This document shows positions 1-5,345 of a stretch of 5,856 bases of DNA, piece by piece (the stretch's first letter is position 1; every line of letters starts with the position of its first letter). Under the pieces are notes generated by a model. That model was not told where the DNA came from. It saw only the letters and a program-made list of their open reading frames with translations, and ran no database searches. Position numbers and translations under genes: made by a program. The stretch comes from Parvibaculum sp. (lineage in GTDB: Bacteria; Pseudomonadota; Alphaproteobacteria; Parvibaculales; Parvibaculaceae). The stretch is taken from NCBI GenBank assembly GCA_020062605.1, contig JAGUWA010000344.1, positions 1 to 5,856 on the forward strand. The letters are read 5' to 3'.

Positions 1-119
1 CGGGCGCGACGGCGGTGATCCAGCCCGGCGGCTCGATGCGCGACGACGAAGTGATCGCGGCGGCCGACGAGAAGGGCCTCGCCATGGTCATGACGGGCAT
101 GCGCCACTTCCGGCACTGA
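1..119 (+). CDS. purH: PurH C-terminus (AICAR formyltransferase / IMP cyclohydrolase), 5' truncated by window edge
   Basis: Reading from base 3, the frame gives 38 codons and then TGA at 117-119. The peptide contains QPGGSMRDDEVIAAADEKG and ends MRHFRH, which is the recognisable C-terminus of bifunctional PurH. PurH is a cytosolic enzyme that carries out the last two steps of de novo IMP synthesis: formyl transfer from 10-formyl-THF to AICAR, then ring closure. The visible part belongs to the C-terminal AICAR transformylase domain; the start and the N-terminal cyclohydrolase domain lie outside the window. A strong hairpin with a T-tract follows about 40 bp after the stop, so this gene probably ends its transcript. 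It converges with the permease pair on the other strand. Identification is by recall of the family's C-terminal signature and is very secure despite the short length. Confidence 0.95.
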   Translation, partial: GATAVIQPGGSMRDDEVIAAADEKGLAMVMTGMRHFRH

Positions 120-157
120 GGACAAAGCGAACGATTTACTGAGCTGTTCTCTTTTTC

Positions 158-195
158 ACCGTCATGGCCCGGACAAGCCGGGCCATGACGGTTTT
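158..195 (+). terminator. Rho-independent terminator / alphaproteobacterial intergenic palindrome after purH
   Basis: A perfect 15-bp inverted repeat has arms at 158-172 and 178-192 and a 5-nt loop (ACAAG). On the + strand the right arm runs into TTTT (192-195), and another TTTT follows at 203-206, as expected for an intrinsic terminator of purH. Read from the minus strand, the stem is followed by GAAAAAG rather than a T-tract, so it is less clearly a terminator for the permease operon converging from the right. The core (GTCATGGCCCGG and its complement) resembles a palindromic element I recall as abundant between genes in Hyphomicrobiales, so it may be a dispersed repeat reused as a terminator. 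Only one copy is present here. Confidence 0.8.
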
Positions 196-228
196 CAAAT
201 GATTTTCAGACGGTGGGAATCGGCAGTC

Positions 229-1653
229 TCAGTGAACGACACTTGTCGCGCGCTCTTCCTTGACGAAGAGGAAGAGCAGGAGACCGGCCAGGATCATCGG
301 CGCTGTCACCATCAGGCCGAAGCGCTGGCTCTGCGTCGCCTCGGTGACGATGCCGATGAGAAGCGGCGCGATCCAGGCCGTCGCCTTGCCGACAAGCGCG
401 AAGAGGCCGAAGAACTCCGTCATCATTTCCTTCGGCGAGATGCGCGCCATCATGGTGCGGCTCGACGCGATGACCGGCCCGACCATCATGCCGAACAGGC
501 CGACTGTCAGCAGGAAGAGCTGCTGCGGCAGCGTCGAGAAGGCTTTGGCGTCCGGCGCGACGGCGACTTCCACGACATAGAAGATCCGGTCGCGGTCGAA
601 GGAGAGCAGCAGCATGAAGGTGAGGAGGACGCCGACAAGCGCCCAGACCAGCGTGCGCTTCGATCCGATCCTGAGATCCACCCAGCCGCCGACGAAAGCG
701 CCGAAGGCGGCAAAGAGCGTCACCCAGATGCCATAGACGGCCATTTCCATCGCGCCCCAATGGAAGAGCGACGCCGCAAGAATGCCACCAAAGACGAAGA
801 TCGCTGTCATGCCGTCATAGAAGATCATGCGTGCGACGAGATAGAGCCCGACATTGCGGAAATGGCGCACGGAGCGGATCGTGCTCCACAGGCGCATGAC
901 GCCTGCCTTCGCCGCTTCGCGCCGCCCGAGCCCACGCCCCTTCTGGTCCGGCACGAGGAAGAGAAGCGGCAGCATGAAGACGACGAACCAGAGGCCCGAG
1001 ATCGGGCCGACGATGCGATCCGTCTCATGCGCCTCTTTCGAGAGACCGAACAACGGCGCGTCCGGAATGAAAGGCGCCTGCACTTCGCCCGGCAGCTGCA
1101 GCAGGAGAAGCACGAGAACAAGCGCGACGATGGCGGCGAGCTGCCCGACGCCGATGCCGATGCCCGACAGAAGACCGATGCGCCGGTCGGACGCGATGGT
1201 CGGCAGCATGGCGTTGGCGAAGATGATGGTGAGCTCCATGCCGATGGCGGCAATGATGAGCGCGATGGCAACCGGCAGCAGCGGCTGTCCCGGCACGGCG
1301 AACCAGAGGCCGAAACAACCCGCCGCGCAGAACAGCATGGAAAAGACGATCCAGGGTTTGCGCGGGCCCGCCGCATCCGCCATGGCGCCCAGCAGCGGGC
1401 TCATGAGCGCGATGGAAATGCCGGAGACCGCCTGCACATAGCCCCAATAGGCCTGGCCCTGAATGGGGTTCGCGGCAAGGACGCCGGTGAAGAAGGGAGG
1501 AAACAGAAAGATGGTGATGAGCGAGAAATAGGTCTGGTTCGCCCATTCGTAGAGCACCCAGGCACCCTGCGCGACGTTCGAGGCCGGTTCTCTGCCGCCC
1601 GTATCGTGCGGCGGCTGCAATTCGGGTACGGCTCCTTCGATCACGATACTCAT
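229..1653 (-). CDS. UMF1/Atg22-like MFS permease, full length (second gene of the pair)
   Basis: This 474-residue integral membrane protein of the major facilitator superfamily looks most like the UMF1 (Atg22-like) family. Near the N-terminus is the motif VLYEWANQTYFSLI (33-46), and before TM11 comes SSRTMMARISPKEMMTEFFG (397-416), both typical of that family. About twelve hydrophobic helices are visible: TM1 41-61, TM2 69-92, TM3 101-120, TM4 125-149, TM5 159-186, TM6 217-234, a basic loop 236-266, TM7 267-297, TM8 305-325, TM9 334-351, TM10 378-397, TM11 413-436, TM12 444-464. The start ATG at 1653 has GGAGG 7 nt upstream and overlaps the stop of the preceding permease gene by 4 bp (ATGA), so translation is probably coupled. 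An upstream in-frame extension to 1899 only reads antisense-like Arg-rich sequence and is not used. Yeast Atg22 exports vacuolar amino acids; the substrate here is unknown. Confidence 0.9.
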   Translation of the reverse strand: MSIVIEGAVPELQPPHDTGGREPASNVAQGAWVLYEWANQTYFSLITIFLFPPFFTGVLAANPIQGQAYWGYVQAVSGISIALMSPLLGAMADAAGPRKPWIVFSMLFCAAGCFGLWFAVPGQPLLPVAIALIIAAIGMELTIIFANAMLPTIASDRRIGLLSGIGIGVGQLAAIVALVLVLLLLQLPGEVQAPFIPDAPLFGLSKEAHETDRIVGPISGLWFVVFMLPLLFLVPDQKGRGLGRREAAKAGVMRLWSTIRSVRHFRNVGLYLVARMIFYDGMTAIFVFGGILAASLFHWGAMEMAVYGIWVTLFAAFGAFVGGWVDLRIGSKRTLVWALVGVLLTFMLLLSFDRDRIFYVVEVAVAPDAKAFSTLPQQLFLLTVGLFGMMVGPVIASSRTMMARISPKEMMTEFFGLFALVGKATAWIAPLLIGIVTEATQSQRFGLMVTAPMILAGLLLFLFVKEERATSVVH

Positions 1654-2831
1654 TCGGCAGCCTCCGCCCGTTCTTCCCTGACGAACAGCATACCGGCAAG
1701 TCCGATGCCGAGAAGCAGAAGAATGGAGGCGAAACCCGCGCGCTGGCTCTGAAAGAGATGTGTCGCCGCGCCGACGATCGAGACGAGGATCGCGCGCTTC
1801 GAACCGAACGTGTCGTCGAGCCAGCCGCCGAAGAAACCGCCGCCGACGGCGAAGATCGACAGCACGATCCCGTAGACGGTGAGCGTGAGCGCGCCCCATT
1901 TGAAAACGCCCGCCGCATAGACGCCGCCAAAGACGAGCACCGCCGTTTTGCCGTCATTGTAGAACATGCGCGCGGCAAGATAGATCGCGATGTTGCGGTA
2001 GTGGCGGAGTTTTCGGACGGTGCCGACGACGGAACCGAAGCCGCGCCGGATCGCCTTGCCGACTGGCACCCGCTCCCCTTTCACATCGGGCGTCCACAGA
2101 AGCAGCGGCAGCGAGAAGACGAGCAGCCAGACGGCGACGATGGGTCCGGAAATGCGGCTGTTTTCATGCGCGCCTGCATCGATGCCGAAGAGAGGCACCT
2201 CGGGCACGAAGCTCCAGCCGACCGCGCCGGGCAGCATGAAGGCCCAGAGCATGAAACAGAGAATGATGAGCGCCCCGCCATTGCCGAGCGCGAGGCCGAG
2301 ACCCGACAGAAAGCCGATCCGCTCATGCGGCGCGACCGCGGGCAGCATCGAATTGTGAAAGACGGCGGAGAATTCGAAGGCGACGGCGATCAGGACGATG
2401 AGCGCGGCGATGGTGAAAACGGACAGGCCGGCCTCGCCCGGCATGGCCCACCAGAGCGCGAAGATGCCGGGCACCATGAGTGCGATGAAGAAGGCGATCC
2501 ACGGTTTGCGCCGTCCGCCGGTATCGGCGATCGCGCCGAGGATGGGACCCAGGCAGGCGATGAAGAATCCGGCAATGCCGTTGATGTTGCCCCAGATCGT
2601 CTGACCGCGAACGGGATCGCCCACCACCGTGCTCGTGAAATAGGGCGAGAAGATATAGATGGTGATGAGGATGACGTATGGATTGCGCGCCCATTCGAAC
2701 AGCGCCCAGCTGAACTGGCCCCGGCCGTCGGCCGCCTCGCCGCCATCGGCGGAAAGGAGCTGCGCACTTGCCTGTCCGGGCACCTGAACGCGAACGGGCT
2801 CCGTTCCGGGCCCTTTGCCGACACCACTCAC
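1650..2831 (-). CDS. UMF1/Atg22-like MFS permease with internal ~93-residue deletion (first gene of the pair)
   Basis: This is a paralogue of the next gene on the minus strand. It shares the N-terminal motif (WALFEWARNPY, 42-52), the TM2 region (LGAIADTGGRRKPWIAF), the TM7 region (YLAARMFYNDGKTA) and the C-terminus (QSQR...FVREERA). From the GTG at 2831 the product is 393 residues. Alignment by eye matches the paralogue collinearly until SIVGAA (residue 356), then jumps to THLFQSQRAG, which aligns with paralogue residue 438. The equivalent of paralogue residues 345-437 is absent: the end of TM9, the periplasmic loop, TM10, the family signature and TM11. The frame is kept. Such a protein would have about nine whole helices and is probably not a working transporter. 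GTG at 2831 is chosen because GGAGG lies 9 nt upstream and the product then matches the family's N-terminus; the longer frame to 3068 crosses the divergent gene. It may be better called a pseudogene. Confidence 0.8.
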   Translation of the reverse strand: MSGVGKGPGTEPVRVQVPGQASAQLLSADGGEAADGRGQFSWALFEWARNPYVILITIYIFSPYFTSTVVGDPVRGQTIWGNINGIAGFFIACLGPILGAIADTGGRRKPWIAFFIALMVPGIFALWWAMPGEAGLSVFTIAALIVLIAVAFEFSAVFHNSMLPAVAPHERIGFLSGLGLALGNGGALIILCFMLWAFMLPGAVGWSFVPEVPLFGIDAGAHENSRISGPIVAVWLLVFSLPLLLWTPDVKGERVPVGKAIRRGFGSVVGTVRKLRHYRNIAIYLAARMFYNDGKTAVLVFGGVYAAGVFKWGALTLTVYGIVLSIFAVGGGFFGGWLDDTFGSKRAILVSIVGAATHLFQSQRAGFASILLLLGIGLAGMLFVREERAEAAE

Positions 2832-2942
2832 TCCTCGCCCCCTCCCCGCAATCTGCCCTCTGACGGGGCTTCCGCTAATGGAGCATGATTGAGGTACGGG
2901 GGAAAGACGGGAAGACGCTCGGATGGCCCCGCGGCACGAAAA

Positions 2943-2951
2943 TGCTATAGG
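2943..2951 (+). promoter_or_regulatory. Candidate extended -10 promoter for the sulfotransferase gene
   Basis: TGCTATAGG fits an extended -10 element (TG-n-TATAAT, 4 of 6 in the hexamer) and lies about 38 bp before the ATG at 2990. No good -35 hexamer is found 16-18 bp upstream. The site is in the 158-bp gap between two divergent start codons. I found no convincing promoter for the leftward permease pair in the same gap. This is a weak call from motif matching only. Confidence 0.3.
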
Positions 2952-2989
2952 GAGACAGTAACCGTACGAGCCAAGCAGACGAGGGGACC

Positions 2990-3877
2990 ATGCAGGCAGG
3001 CGAAATCGGAAGTGCTCAGGGGTTCCGGCCCGCACCGCGCAGGAGAACGGGCTATAACGGCTTGGCACGCGAGGACCTTGCCGCCGCCTGGACGAACTTC
3101 AAGGCCGATACCGGCAACTTCCACATGCTGCATTACCGCCACGTGGACGGCTTCTTCGTCTCGGCGAAGAATTCCGGCACGCAGTGGTTTACCTTCATGC
3201 TGAGCCATGCGCTGGCCGAACAATATGGCATCAAGCCGCCCGCCTTCAGCAGCGGGCCCGGCCGCGACGCGATTATCGGACCGGCGAAGCAGAAGCCGAT
3301 CCCGGGCATTCCAAAGATCGCCGTATCGCACACGATTCCTTTCGCGATGTTCTCATGGAGACTGATGCACCTGCTGTTCGACATTCCCCGCACGGTCGTA
3401 CTCGTGCGCGACATCCGCCACGCGCTCGAATCGATCTACGTCAAATGGCTGAACGACCTGCCGGCGGGAAAGGGCCTGTCGCTCACGGATTATGTGGAGG
3501 GCGATCCCTGGCAGCGCCGCGAGCACGCCGACATCTGGTGGTCGATCCAGTTCTTCAATCACTGGGGCGACGTGCTGGCCGCTCGTCCCGGACAGAACAT
3601 GCTGATCCGCTATGAGGACGCGATCGAGGCGCCGGGCGAATGGGTGGACAAGGTCGCGCGGCACTACGGCATCGTATTGACGCCAGCGGCGATTGCCGCC
3701 GCCGAAGCCGTGTCGACACGAGAGGCCGTGCGCGCGCGGCTCGATCCCACGGCGCCCAAAGCCGTGTCCGACGAGGATGAACGCGCAAGCATCCGGCTTT
3801 CAGCAAAGGAAGAGGAAATCCTGCGCCGCATTCTCTCGCGGCATCTGCGCTACGATTTCGGCTACGACTTTTTCTGA
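2990..3877 (+). CDS. PAPS-dependent sulfotransferase domain protein
   Basis: This 295-residue soluble protein without a signal peptide or membrane segment carries the Sulfotransfer_1-type signature. The 5'-phosphosulfate loop is SAKNSGTQWF (58-67, K60). SHTIP (113-117, H114) sits where cytosolic SULTs have the catalytic His of THLP. The 3'-phosphate-binding segment is VVLVRDIRHALESIY (136-150), with R140 and S148 eight residues apart as in classical SULTs. RYEDAIEAPGEWVDKVARHYG (207-227) matches the conserved RYEDL...FLG stretch; the aromatic WWSIQFFNHW (183-192) is also typical. These features predict sulfate transfer from PAPS to a hydroxyl or amine acceptor in the cytoplasm. The C-terminal KGxxGDWK-like motif of eukaryotic SULTs is not seen. 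The start has GAGG 5 nt upstream. It is divergent from the permease pair and convergent with ychJ (6 bp between stops). No PAPS-synthesis gene is nearby and the acceptor is unknown. Confidence 0.85.
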   Translation: MQAGEIGSAQGFRPAPRRRTGYNGLAREDLAAAWTNFKADTGNFHMLHYRHVDGFFVSAKNSGTQWFTFMLSHALAEQYGIKPPAFSSGPGRDAIIGPAKQKPIPGIPKIAVSHTIPFAMFSWRLMHLLFDIPRTVVLVRDIRHALESIYVKWLNDLPAGKGLSLTDYVEGDPWQRREHADIWWSIQFFNHWGDVLAARPGQNMLIRYEDAIEAPGEWVDKVARHYGIVLTPAAIAAAEAVSTREAVRARLDPTAPKAVSDEDERASIRLSAKEEEILRRILSRHLRYDFGYDFF

Positions 3878-3883
3878 TACGGC

Positions 3884-4393
3884 TCAGGCCGCCGCGCCGC
3901 AGCACTTCTTGTATTTCTTGCCGGAACCGCAGGTGCAGGGATCGTTGCGGCCGACCTTTTCGACACGGCGCGGGCGCACACCCATGATGCCGTCGACATA
4001 CCACCAGCGGCCGTCCTTGCGGGCGAAGCTCGCCGTTTCGTGGTGAACGCGGTCCTCGCCCTGCTGGCGGAAATGCGCCACGAATTCGACGACGCCCTCG
4101 TCTTCGCCCGGGCCGCCGCCTTCGGCGGTCCTTACCTCGAGGCCGGTCCATTCGCTCGCCGCCGCCCACTGCGCCGCACCTTCGCGGTCGAAATCGCTAC
4201 GCGTGCCGGGCAGCAGCGTTTCCTCGAGATAGTCGATATTGCCGGTGGCAAACGCCGAATAGCGCGAGCGCATCAGCGCTTCGGGCGCGGGCGGCAGCTT
4301 CGCGCCCGTCAGGTAGGGCTCGCAACAGGCCGAAAAGGCGAGGCCCGATCCGCAGGGGCAAGCGGCGGAACCGGAGATGGTGCCGGACGTCAT
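3884..4393 (-). CDS. ychJ: YchJ family (UPF0225) protein with two SEC-C zinc motifs
   Basis: This 169-residue protein has the same architecture as E. coli YchJ. An N-terminal SEC-C-like motif (ACPCGSG...SACC; C12, C14, C23, C24) is followed by the diagnostic LMRSRYSAFATGNIDYL (40-56). Next is an NTF2-like middle domain including VEFVAHFR and the stretch GRWWYVDG (128-135). A classical C-terminal SEC-C motif (RNDPCTCGSGKKYKKCCG; C153, C155, C164, C165) ends the protein. SEC-C motifs bind zinc and in SecA contact SecB or ribosomes; the role of YchJ itself is not established. ATG at 4393 is preferred because MTSGTISGSAACPCGSG gives the normal family length. The in-frame extension to 4495 would run through the tRNA terminator and into the tRNA and is rejected. 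The only SD-like tract is AAAAGAGAG, part of which lies in a small hairpin. It is convergent with the sulfotransferase. Confidence 0.92.
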   Translation of the reverse strand: MTSGTISGSAACPCGSGLAFSACCEPYLTGAKLPPAPEALMRSRYSAFATGNIDYLEETLLPGTRSDFDREGAAQWAAASEWTGLEVRTAEGGGPGEDEGVVEFVAHFRQQGEDRVHHETASFARKDGRWWYVDGIMGVRPRRVEKVGRNDPCTCGSGKKYKKCCGAAA

Positions 4394-4406
4394 GAGAGAC
4401 ACTCTC
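4394..4406 (-). promoter_or_regulatory. Small hairpin overlapping the ychJ ribosome-binding tract
   Basis: On the minus strand the 13 bases just before the ychJ ATG read GAGAG-TGT-CTCTC, a 5-bp inverted repeat with a 3-nt loop. Its left arm contains the only purine-rich, SD-like bases near the start codon, so pairing would partly hide the ribosome-binding site. The stem is short and A/G-C/T balanced, and may be chance. It is recorded because it bears on how the start is read. Confidence 0.25.
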
Positions 4407-4433
4407 TTTTCGGGTTGCGACAGCAGAGAAACG

Positions 4434-4462
4434 GCAAAGAAAAAGCCGCCTGACGGCGGCTT
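4434..4462 (-). terminator. Rho-independent terminator of tRNA-Gly
   Basis: On the minus strand, 5 nt after the encoded CCA end of the tRNA, AAGCCGCC (4455-4462, complement) pairs with GGCGGCTT (4443-4450, complement) around a GTCA loop. The stem is 8 bp, mostly G-C, and runs into TTTTTCTTT. This is a textbook intrinsic terminator at the 3' end of the tRNA transcript. It lies 41 bp before the ychJ start, so it would also block tRNA-to-ychJ readthrough. Confidence 0.85.
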
Positions 4463-4467
4463 CTTGT

Positions 4468-4542
4468 TGGAGCGGGCGATGAGATTCGAACTCACGACCC
4501 CAACCTTGGCAAGGTTGTGCTCTACCCCTGAGCTACGCCCGC
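4468..4542 (-). tRNA. tRNA-Gly (anticodon GCC)
   Basis: The minus strand folds into a complete 75-nt cloverleaf. The 7-bp acceptor stem is GCGGGCG/CGCCCGC. A D-arm begins GCTCAGGGGTAGAGC. The anticodon stem CAACC/GGTTG encloses the loop TTGCCAA (anticodon GCC, reading GGC and possibly GGT). The T-arm is GTGAG-TTCGAAT-CTCAT, with one G-U pair at its base. The discriminator base is T and the CCA is encoded in the DNA. All invariant positions I checked are present, so the gene looks functional. It is a single-gene transcription unit with a candidate promoter at 4594-4622 and a terminator at 4434-4462. Confidence 0.97.
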
Positions 4543-4593
4543 ATCCAGGTCAGCCGGGCCGCCGATATGGCCGCACCCGCCTGTGAGGGCGGT

Positions 4594-4622
4594 TTTATGG
4601 CCTATCGTTTGAGCCTTTGCAA
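4594..4622 (-). promoter_or_regulatory. Candidate sigma70-type promoter for tRNA-Gly
   Basis: On the minus strand TTGCAA (complement of 4617-4622, 4 of 6 to TTGACA) is followed after exactly 17 bp by CATAAA (complement of 4594-4599, 4 of 6 to TATAAT). A G/C-rich stretch follows (ACCGCCC), as often seen in the discriminator of stable-RNA promoters under stringent control. The start site would fall near 4587, giving a 5' leader of about 45 nt for RNase P to remove. Motif match only, but spacing and position are right. Confidence 0.45.
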
Positions 4623-4690
4623 GAGCCGAATTTCGCAAGCCCCGGACCGGGTTAACGCCCGCTTGCAGGCTGCCGCGCCTCATGCCAATC

Positions 4691-4696
4691 AGGAGG
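4691..4696 (+). promoter_or_regulatory. Shine-Dalgarno AGGAGG with very short spacing
   Basis: A perfect AGGAGG ends only one base before the ATG at 4698, compared with the usual 5-9 nt. No alternative start codon follows within the next several codons, and the N-terminus from this ATG matches the deacylase family well. If the ATG is correct, initiation should be inefficient, which fits a gene that is also interrupted by a stop codon. Confidence 0.55.
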
Positions 4697-4697
4697 C

Positions 4698-5231
4698 ATG
4701 ACAGTCCCGAAACTCACCACCAAGGCCCTTTTTCTCGCCTGGCTCGAGGAAAAGGGCATCTCCCACGAGACCCGTGAGCACCCTGCCCTCCACACCGTGG
4801 AGGAGGCGCAGGCGCACCGCGCCTCATGGACGGCAGAAGAGCGCGAGGGAGCCTTTTGCAAGAACCTCTTCCTCAAGGACAAGAAGGGCCGCCTGTTCCT
4901 CATCGTCACCGAGGAACATCGCGAGCTGAAGCTGAACAGCCTCTCGCGCCCCATCGGCTAGGCGCGGCTTTCCTTCGGCAATGCGGAGCTGATGTGGGAA
5001 ATGCTGGGCGTGCGCCCCGGCTCCGTAACGCCCTTCGCCCTTGTGAACGACCGGGAAGGCCGCGTCACCCCGGTGCTGGACGCGCCGATGCTGGAACATG
5101 AGCGGCTGCACTACCATCCGCTCGAGAACACGGCTACGACCGGGCTCTCGCGCGATGATTTCCTGAAATTCCTGCAGGAAACGGGGCACGAGCCCCTGAT
5201 CCTCGATCTCGTGAAGGCGGGTGAGGGCTGA
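4698..5231 (+). pseudogene. YbaK/ProX-type Ala-tRNA(Pro) deacylase, interrupted by an in-frame TAG
   Basis: Reading one frame from ATG 4698 to TGA 5229-5231 gives 177 positions, close to the family's usual length of about 165-175, but codon 88 (4959-4961) is TAG. The protein resembles freestanding prolyl-tRNA editing proteins (ProXp-ala, also called ProX or PrdX), which hydrolyse Ala mischarged on tRNA-Pro. Before the stop are REHPALHTVEEAQAHR (26-41), the conserved lysine in AFCKNLFLKDKKGRLFLIV (K55), and LKLNSL. After it, ARLSFGNAELMWEMLGV continues at once, then the GXXXP motif GSVTP (108-112), FALVND, YHPLENTATT (139-148) and the C-terminal TGHEP (162-166). The 87-residue truncated product would keep the lysine but lose the GXXXP loop and half the fold. 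Every codon after the stop still fits the family, so the lesion is recent, a sequencing error, or read through. A restart at ATG 4992 lacks an evident SD. Confidence 0.85.
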
Positions 5232-5267
5232 GCCGCTTGCGCAAGGGCGAGGCCAGCCGCTAAACCA

Positions 5268-5297
5268 TTGTTTCGAAACGCTGCCGCTCCATCTTAT
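5268..5297 (+). promoter_or_regulatory. Weak candidate promoter for the thioredoxin gene
   Basis: TTGTTT (5268-5273, 3 of 6) and TCTTAT (5292-5297, 4 of 6) are separated by 18 bp in the 114-bp gap before the thioredoxin gene. An imperfect 9-bp hairpin (5286-5306, arms from GCTCCATC and GGTGGAGC, two G-U pairs) overlaps the -10, and a 10-bp palindrome GTTTCGAAAC (5270-5279) overlaps the -35. The hairpin has no T-tract, so it does not look like a terminator for the deacylase gene. All are weak signals. Confidence 0.2.
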
Positions 5298-5345
5298 GGG
5301 TGGAGCAAGCAGCAGAGAGCGCAAAAGACAGGCTTGGAACGGCTC

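Noticed and set aside
199..1752. A 517-codon open frame on the + strand, rich in Arg, Asp, Glu and His
   Set aside because: It lies antisense to the full-length permease. The charged, low-complexity composition is what the complement of GC-rich hydrophobic codons gives; it has no recognisable domain.
1758..2888. A 376-codon + strand open frame of similar charged composition
   Set aside because: Antisense shadow of the first permease, with no domain and no credible RBS or family match.
2945..2955. CTATAGGGAGA, identical to the 3' part of a T7 class III promoter
   Set aside because: The upstream half does not match at the right spacing, and there are no vector or phage sequences around it; coincidence with a -10-like element.
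2832..3068. A 79-residue N-terminal extension of the first permease from ATG 3068
   Set aside because: It would overlap the divergent sulfotransferase, has no family similarity, and the GTG at 2831 has a good SD.
4579..4598. CCGCC-TGTGAG-GGCGG followed by TTTTAT, terminator-like on the + strand
   Set aside because: No + strand gene ends upstream of it; the T-run is better explained as the complement of the tRNA promoter -10 element, and the stem is only 5 bp.
4959..4961. TAG as a recoded (pyrrolysine-like) codon
   Set aside because: Pyrrolysine is not expected in this group, the position is not an invariant catalytic site, and no recoding structure is apparent; a nonsense mutation or sequencing error is simpler.
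5236..5245. 10-bp palindrome CTTGCGCAAG just after the deacylase stop, and GTTTCGAAAC at 5270-5279
   Set aside because: Too short, without loop or T-tract, and not repeated elsewhere in the window; no regulator can be named.
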